NCBI RefSeq assembly: GCF_000385135.1
Contig: NZ_ARQM01000004.1
Span: forward strand, 1-64,000
Direction: 5' to 3'
Source of the DNA: Promicromonospora sukumoe 327MFSha3.1
Lineage (GTDB): Bacteria; Actinomycetota; Actinomycetes; Actinomycetales; Cellulomonadaceae
DNA: 64,000 bases
The notes under the pieces were generated by a model that ran no database searches, was not told where the DNA came from, and saw only the letters and a list, made by a program, of their open reading frames with translations. This document shows positions 60,227 to 64,000 of this stretch, piece after piece (position 1 is the first letter of the stretch; each line of letters starts with the position of its first letter). The position numbers were made by a program, and so were the translations under genes.

Positions 60227-61078
60227 ATGAGCGACGACGGCATCCCACAGTCCGGCCGCGGCTATCGCCGTGGTCCGGTGCTCCTGCGCGGGAACCAGAT
60301 CCCCCGCACCACGACGGACCAGCGCCTCCTGGCACCCGACCAGGACACCGACTGGCTGCACTCGGACCCCTGGCGGGTGCTGCGCATCCAGAGCGAGTTC
60401 GTGGAGGGCTTCGGCGCGCTTGCCGAGCTGGGCGAGGCGGTCTCGGTGTTCGGCTCCGCACGCACCAAGCCCGGTCACCCGGACTACGACGCGGGCGAGA
60501 CCGTGGGCCGGCTGCTGGTCGAGGCGGGCTACGCCGTCATCACGGGCGGCGGGCCCGGAATCATGGAGGCCGCGAACAAGGGTGCGGCGGAGGCCGGCGG
60601 CACGTCGGTCGGCCTCGGTATCGAGCTGCCCTTCGAACAGGGCGTCAACGAGTACGTCAATCTGGGTATCAACTTCCGCTACTTCTTCGCGCGAAAGACG
60701 ATGTTCCTGAAGTACGCGCAGGGATTCATCGTGATGCCCGGAGGATTCGGCACCTTCGACGAGCTCTTCGAAGCGGTCACCCTGGTGCAGACCCACAAGG
60801 TGACCCAGTTCCCGATCGTCCTGGTGGGAAAGAAGTACTGGGGCGGGCTCCTGGAGTGGGTCCGGACCACCGCGCTGGAGCACGGTGTCATCAGCGAGGC
60901 GGATCTCGACATCATCCACCTGACCGACGACCCGGCCGACGCGGTGCGGCACGTCGTCGACCGGGCCCACCAGATCGCGGCCGAGCAGGCGGCGCTGCAG
61001 GCCGCGGTGGCGGCGGAGCGCGCCACCGAGCAGGCGTCGGCCGCGGCCCGGCACGACGCCGTCGTGGGCAACTCCTAG
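60227..61078 (+). CDS. LOG-family (TIGR00730) Rossmann-fold protein, probable nucleotide 5'-monophosphate phosphoribohydrolase
   Basis: 283 aa, ATG 60227, 9 bp after dapE. Motifs: SVFGSARTKPGHPDYDAG, ITGGGPGIMEAANKGA and the LOG signature MPGGFGTFDELFE (PGGxGTxxE), which binds the nucleotide. The family releases the base from cytokinin-like or other nucleoside monophosphates; M. tuberculosis Rv1205 is at the same relative position. The N-terminal 70 residues extend beyond the minimal LOG fold. Confidence 0.88.
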   Translation: MSDDGIPQSGRGYRRGPVLLRGNQIPRTTTDQRLLAPDQDTDWLHSDPWRVLRIQSEFVEGFGALAELGEAVSVFGSARTKPGHPDYDAGETVGRLLVEAGYAVITGGGPGIMEAANKGAAEAGGTSVGLGIELPFEQGVNEYVNLGINFRYFFARKTMFLKYAQGFIVMPGGFGTFDELFEAVTLVQTHKVTQFPIVLVGKKYWGGLLEWVRTTALEHGVISEADLDIIHLTDDPADAVRHVVDRAHQIAAEQAALQAAVAAERATEQASAAARHDAVVGNS

Positions 61079-62017
61079 GTGGACCGTCCGGAGGAGCCCG
61101 CGGGCGCCGTCCCGCCGCCGTCCGCCCCGCTGGTGCTGCGCGGGCGTGAGGTCGGACGGGACGGGCGCGCGGTGCGGCCGGTGGTGATGGCGGTGCTGAA
61201 CCGCACCACCGACTCGTTCTACGCGCCCGCCCGCGTGCCCGACGACGCCGCGGCGCTGGCCGCCGCGGAGCGTGCGTACGCCGACGGCGCCGAGATCCTC
61301 GACGTCGGCGGCGTGCGGGCCGGCAACGGCACACCGGTCGACGAGGCAGAGGAGATCCGCCGCGTCGTGCCGTTCGTGGCCGCGGTGCGCCGCGCCGTGC
61401 CCGACCTGCTCGTCTCGGTCGACACCTGGCGCGCCGGGGTCGCCCGCGCGGCGATCGACGCCGGGGCGGACCTGATCAACGACACCTGGGCAGGACACGA
61501 CCCGGGCCTGGTGGAGGTGGCGGGCGCGGCCGGTGTCGGCGTCGTCTGCTCGCACACCGGCGGGGCCGTGCCCCGCACGGACCCGTACCGCGTGGAGTAC
61601 CCCTCGACCGACGACCAGGACGCCCTGCTGGGCGACGTCGTGGCCACCCTGCGGGCCGCCGCCGAGCGGGCCGTGGCGTGCGGCGTGCCGCGCGCGTCCG
61701 TGCTCGTGGACCCCACGCACGACTTCGGCAAGAACACGTGGCACTCGCTGCGTCTGCTGCGCCGTACCGGCGCCCTGTCGGGGCTCGGCTTCCCGCTGCT
61801 GATGGCGCTGTCCCGCAAGGACTTCGTGGGGGAGACGCTCGACCTGCCGCCCGAGGAGCGCCTGGAGGGCACGCTCGCCGCGACGGCGGTCGCCGCGTGG
61901 CTCGGCGCGCGGGTCTTCCGGGCGCACGACGTGACCGCGACCCGCCGGGTGCTCGACCTCGTCGCCGCGGTGCGCGACGAGGCGCCGCCCGCCGCCGCGC
62001 TGAGGGGTCTCGCCTGA
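61079..62017 (+). CDS. folP: Dihydropteroate synthase family protein
   Basis: 312 aa from GTG 61079, directly after the previous stop. TIM-barrel pterin-binding motifs: MAVLNRTTDSFYA (usual MGILNVTPDSF), ADGAEILDVGG, VSVDTWRAGVARAAIDAGADLINDTW and VLVDPTHDFGKNTWHSLRLL. The asparagine of NVTPDS and the lysine region near PLLMALSRKDFVGE are kept, but the first motif is altered (NRTTDS). In M. tuberculosis the gene at this position is folP2, a DHPS homologue reported to lack normal synthase activity. True folate function is therefore uncertain. Confidence 0.8.
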   Translation: MDRPEEPAGAVPPPSAPLVLRGREVGRDGRAVRPVVMAVLNRTTDSFYAPARVPDDAAALAAAERAYADGAEILDVGGVRAGNGTPVDEAEEIRRVVPFVAAVRRAVPDLLVSVDTWRAGVARAAIDAGADLINDTWAGHDPGLVEVAGAAGVGVVCSHTGGAVPRTDPYRVEYPSTDDQDALLGDVVATLRAAAERAVACGVPRASVLVDPTHDFGKNTWHSLRLLRRTGALSGLGFPLLMALSRKDFVGETLDLPPEERLEGTLAATAVAAWLGARVFRAHDVTATRRVLDLVAAVRDEAPPAAALRGLA

Positions 62018-62186
62018 GCCCACGCACGATTCGACCGGCTTCCCGGCACCCGATCCGGTGAAGCGCCACGAATGGGCGAGTGGAAAGTAAGGGGCGCCAT
62101 TTGAACTAGAATGGGTCTGTGCCCTCGGCGTTCGCCGGACACATGAATGCTGCTACACACCGGACAACGGAATGGGAGAGCCACAC

Positions 62187-62354
62187 ATGGCTGCGATGAA
62201 GCCGCGAACGGGTGACGGACCGCTCGAGGTCACCAAGGAGGGGCGCGGCATTGTCATGCGTGTGCCGCTCGAGGGCGGCGGTCGGCTCGTCGTCGAGCTC
62301 AACGCGACCGAGGCGAGCGAGCTCGGGGACGCACTCCAGACCGTCGTCGGCTGA
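62187..62354 (+). CDS. DUF3117 protein
   Basis: 55 aa, GGGAGAG before ATG 62187. MAAMKPRTGDGPLEVTKEGRGIVMRVPLEGGGRLVVELNATE is the nearly invariant sequence of actinobacterial DUF3117 (Rv1211-like). Function unknown; it may be a small regulatory or binding protein. Highly conserved and present at the expected place between folP and sigE. Confidence 0.93.
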   Translation: MAAMKPRTGDGPLEVTKEGRGIVMRVPLEGGGRLVVELNATEASELGDALQTVVG

Positions 62355-62489
62355 GCCGGAGGTGTAGCGCAGGGTGCGGGCCGAGGTACGAGGCACGCGC
62401 CTGTAGCGGAACCGCAGGCTCTGCCGACGTCTGACAGAGCCTGAGCTCGTTCGACGGTCGTCCGCCGCGGGGACCAGCCTCTTCGAGGG

Positions 62490-63140
62490 TCAGCGGCGGA
62501 CGGCCAGCAGCAGGCCGTCCCCGCTCGGCAGCATGGCGGGGAGCACCCGCTCGTCGTTGCGCAGCGTCCGGCCCACCTCGCGGACCACGGTGGTGAGCTC
62601 GTCGCGGCGAGCGGGGTCCGCCACCCGGTCGCGCAGCAGCGCGCCGTCGACGGCGAGCACACCGCCCGGGCGCAGCAGGCGCAGGGCCTCGTCGACGTAC
62701 TCGGGGTAGGCCAGCGGGTCGCTGGCCACCAGCACCAGGTCGTAGGCGCCGTCGGCCAGCCGGGGCAGCACGTCCGCGGGCCGGCCGGGAATGATCCGGG
62801 TGCGCTGCGGGGCCACGCCGTCCTCGGCGAACGCCGTCCGCGCGGCCCGCTGGTGCTCGACCTCGCGGTCGATCGTGGTGAGCTGGCCGTCGGCCGGCAT
62901 GCCCCGCAGCAGCCACAGCGCGGCCACGCCGGCGCCGGTGCCCACCTCGACCACGGCGTGCGCGTTCGAGGCGGCGGCGAGCACCCGCAGCACCGCGCCC
63001 ACCCCCGGCAGGACGGCCGGGCAGCCCAGCTCCGAGGCGCGTTCGCGGGCGCGCAGCAGCACCTCGTCCTCGGGGACGAAGGCCTCGCTGTAGACCCAGG
63101 CCGCGACCTTCCCGTGGCCTGACGGCTCCGCTGTGCTGAT
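62490..63140 (-). CDS. O-methyltransferase (Rv1220c-like)
   Basis: 216 aa if translation starts at ATC 63140, which follows GGAGGAAAGCC at ideal spacing; there is no ATG/GTG/TTG at a matching distance (a GTC follows). The length then equals that of Rv1220c. SAM-binding motif [19 protein letters not shown], motif [18 protein letters not shown] and [36 protein letters not shown] are as in class I O-methyltransferases. Divergent from sigE with about 100 bp between. The methyl acceptor is unknown. Confidence 0.85.
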   Translation of the reverse strand: MSTAEPSGHGKVAAWVYSEAFVPEDEVLLRARERASELGCPAVLPGVGAVLRVLAAASNAHAVVEVGTGAGVAALWLLRGMPADGQLTTIDREVEHQRAARTAFAEDGVAPQRTRIIPGRPADVLPRLADGAYDLVLVASDPLAYPEYVDEALRLLRPGGVLAVDGALLRDRVADPARRDELTTVVREVGRTLRNDERVLPAMLPSGDGLLLAVRR

Positions 63141-63203
63141 GGCTTTCCTCCGCTGAACCAGGCAGTTGTGTACATCACGTGCGGCGTCAGGGTACAGCCC
63201 GTG

Positions 63204-63229
63204 GGAACGCCTGGGCTTTGACGTACGTT
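63204..63229 (+). promoter_or_regulatory. SigE-type ECF promoter for sigE
   Basis: ggaac (63204-63208), 17 bp, cgtt (63226-63229): the consensus of ECF sigma factors of the SigE/SigR class. Transcription would start around 63235-63237, a few bases before the ATG at 63239, so the message would be nearly leaderless. Suggests positive autoregulation. Confidence 0.7.
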
Positions 63230-63238
63230 GAGAGGACG

Positions 63239-63844
63239 ATGACTTCCGTGAGCACTCGACCAGCAGCAGACGCATCCGCGTCGGTACCCTCCGGGGCCGG
63301 CGCCGCCGACCTGCCCTGGCAGCCGCCGACCTGGGAAGAGATCGTGCGGGAGCACTCCGCACGCGTCTACCGGCTCGCCTACCGGCTGACCGGTAACAAG
63401 CAGGACGCCGAGGACCTGACCCAGGAGACGTTCATCCGGGTGTTCCGCTCGCTGTCGAGCTACACCCCGGGCACGTTCGAGGGCTGGCTCCACCGCATCA
63501 CGACCAACCTGTTCCTGGACCAGGCGCGCCGCAAGAAGCGCATCCGCATGGAGGCGATGGGTGACGACGACGGCCACGTCGCCGACACCGGTGACTTCGG
63601 CCGCCCGGAGCGTGGCTACGAGCACGCCAACCTGGACCAGGACGTGCAGAAGGCGCTCGACGCCTTGCGCCCCGAGTACCGCGCCGCGGTGGTGCTCTGC
63701 GACATCGAGGGCCTGAGCTACGAGGAGATCGCCGTGACCCTGGGCGTCAAGCTCGGTACCGTCCGCTCCCGCATCCACCGCGCCCGCGCCCAGCTCCGCG
63801 ACGCGCTGGAGCACCTGGCCCCGACGCGCGGCGGCGCACGATGA
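63239..63844 (+). CDS. sigE: ECF sigma factor SigE
   Basis: 201 aa from ATG 63239. Sigma-70 region 2: [38 protein letters not shown], then [20 protein letters not shown]. Region 4: [48 protein letters not shown]. The neighbouring O-methyltransferase and downstream ZAS anti-sigma gene match the sigE-rseA locus of mycobacteria, where SigE responds to envelope and oxidative stress. The stop overlaps the anti-sigma start. Confidence 0.92.
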   Translation: MTSVSTRPAADASASVPSGAGAADLPWQPPTWEEIVREHSARVYRLAYRLTGNKQDAEDLTQETFIRVFRSLSSYTPGTFEGWLHRITTNLFLDQARRKKRIRMEAMGDDDGHVADTGDFGRPERGYEHANLDQDVQKALDALRPEYRAAVVLCDIEGLSYEEIAVTLGVKLGTVRSRIHRARAQLRDALEHLAPTRGGAR

Positions 63845-64000
63845 GCCACCTGGGCGACCTCGTCAGCGCGCTGGCTGACGGGCAGCTCTCGCCCGCCGAG
63901 ACGGAGCGCGCCCTGGCCCACGTGACGATGTGCCGGCTGTGCGCCCGCGAGCTCGACACCGCCCGCGCGGCCCGCCGCGCGCTCTCGTCCGCCGCCGACG
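63841..64000 (+). CDS. rseA: Zinc-associated anti-sigma factor (partial)
   Basis: Starts at ATG 63841 overlapping the sigE stop (ATGA) and runs off the window after 53 codons. [17 protein letters not shown] contains the H-x3-C-x2-C zinc motif of ZAS anti-sigma factors, following the [18 protein letters not shown] helix. It should bind and inhibit SigE, releasing it on stress. Confidence 0.85.
   Translation, partial: MSHLGDLVSALADGQLSPAETERALAHVTMCRLCARELDTARAARRALSSAAD

Noticed and set aside
59057-62023. Minus-strand open frame of 988 codons
   Set aside because: Antisense to dapE, LOG and folP, all of which have clear motifs.
1-64000. CRISPR arrays, rRNA, tRNA
   Set aside because: No regularly spaced direct repeats and no cloverleaf-like T-arm sequences were recognised by eye; a covariance-model scan would be decisive.

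Overview
The window looks like part of the chromosome of a high-GC actinobacterium. The best guess is a Micrococcales member of the Promicromonosporaceae/Cellulomonadaceae type. The evidence is very GC-rich coding DNA, actinobacterial families (DapD of the mycobacterial kind, DUF3117, a ZAS anti-sigma factor, a class-E LAxTG surface protein), and a dapD-dapE-LOG-folP-DUF3117-O-methyltransferase-sigE-anti-sigma order recalling M. tuberculosis Rv1201c to Rv1222. Genus assignment is inference.

Bases 1 to about 23.9 kb are an accessory, less GC-rich defence island. It opens with the truncated remnant of a large DNA methyltransferase on the minus strand, cut by a serine recombinase gene. Then comes a tight plus-strand operon drmA-drmB-drmC, the core of a DISARM anti-phage system, with no intact methylase, drmD or drmE in view. 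Tail to tail with it, only 3 bp away, is a minus-strand set of AAA ATPase, TOPRIM-like DUF4276-type protein and UvrD-like helicase with an N-terminal RelE-like domain. Its functions match Gabija (ATPase-TOPRIM plus UvrD), but the first protein is split in two. Up to 23 kb follow unrecognised genes: a winged-helix/coiled-coil protein, an HhH-GPD-like protein, a two-gene unit with a membrane segment, a large protein ending in a HEPN-like RNGLVH motif, two further hypothetical proteins and decayed sequence.

From 23.99 kb the sequence reads as core genome. 24-29 kb: a membrane-anchored molybdopterin oxidoreductase preceded by a leader-only mini gene, a TPP enzyme and small proteins. 29-33 kb: a TPP riboswitch heading a YkoF-YkoE-YkoD-YkoC thiamine/HMP ECF transporter operon; a 77-bp palindrome sits inside ykoD. 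33-37.5 kb: an aldo/keto reductase, an LAxTG cell-wall protein and an ArsR-like regulator. 37.6-45.7 kb: a carbohydrate locus with a secreted beta-propeller enzyme divergent from a LacI regulator, FAD oxidoreductase, sugar-binding lipoprotein and two permeases, with operator-like palindromes between. 45.8-50.4 kb: a BCCT transporter, two GNAT proteins, a GGCT-like protein and a cold-shock protein. 50.6-57 kb: an oligopeptide ABC operon. 57-64 kb: the lysine/DAP biosynthesis, folate and SigE region, ending inside the anti-sigma gene.

No rRNA, tRNA, intact insertion sequence or CRISPR array was seen.
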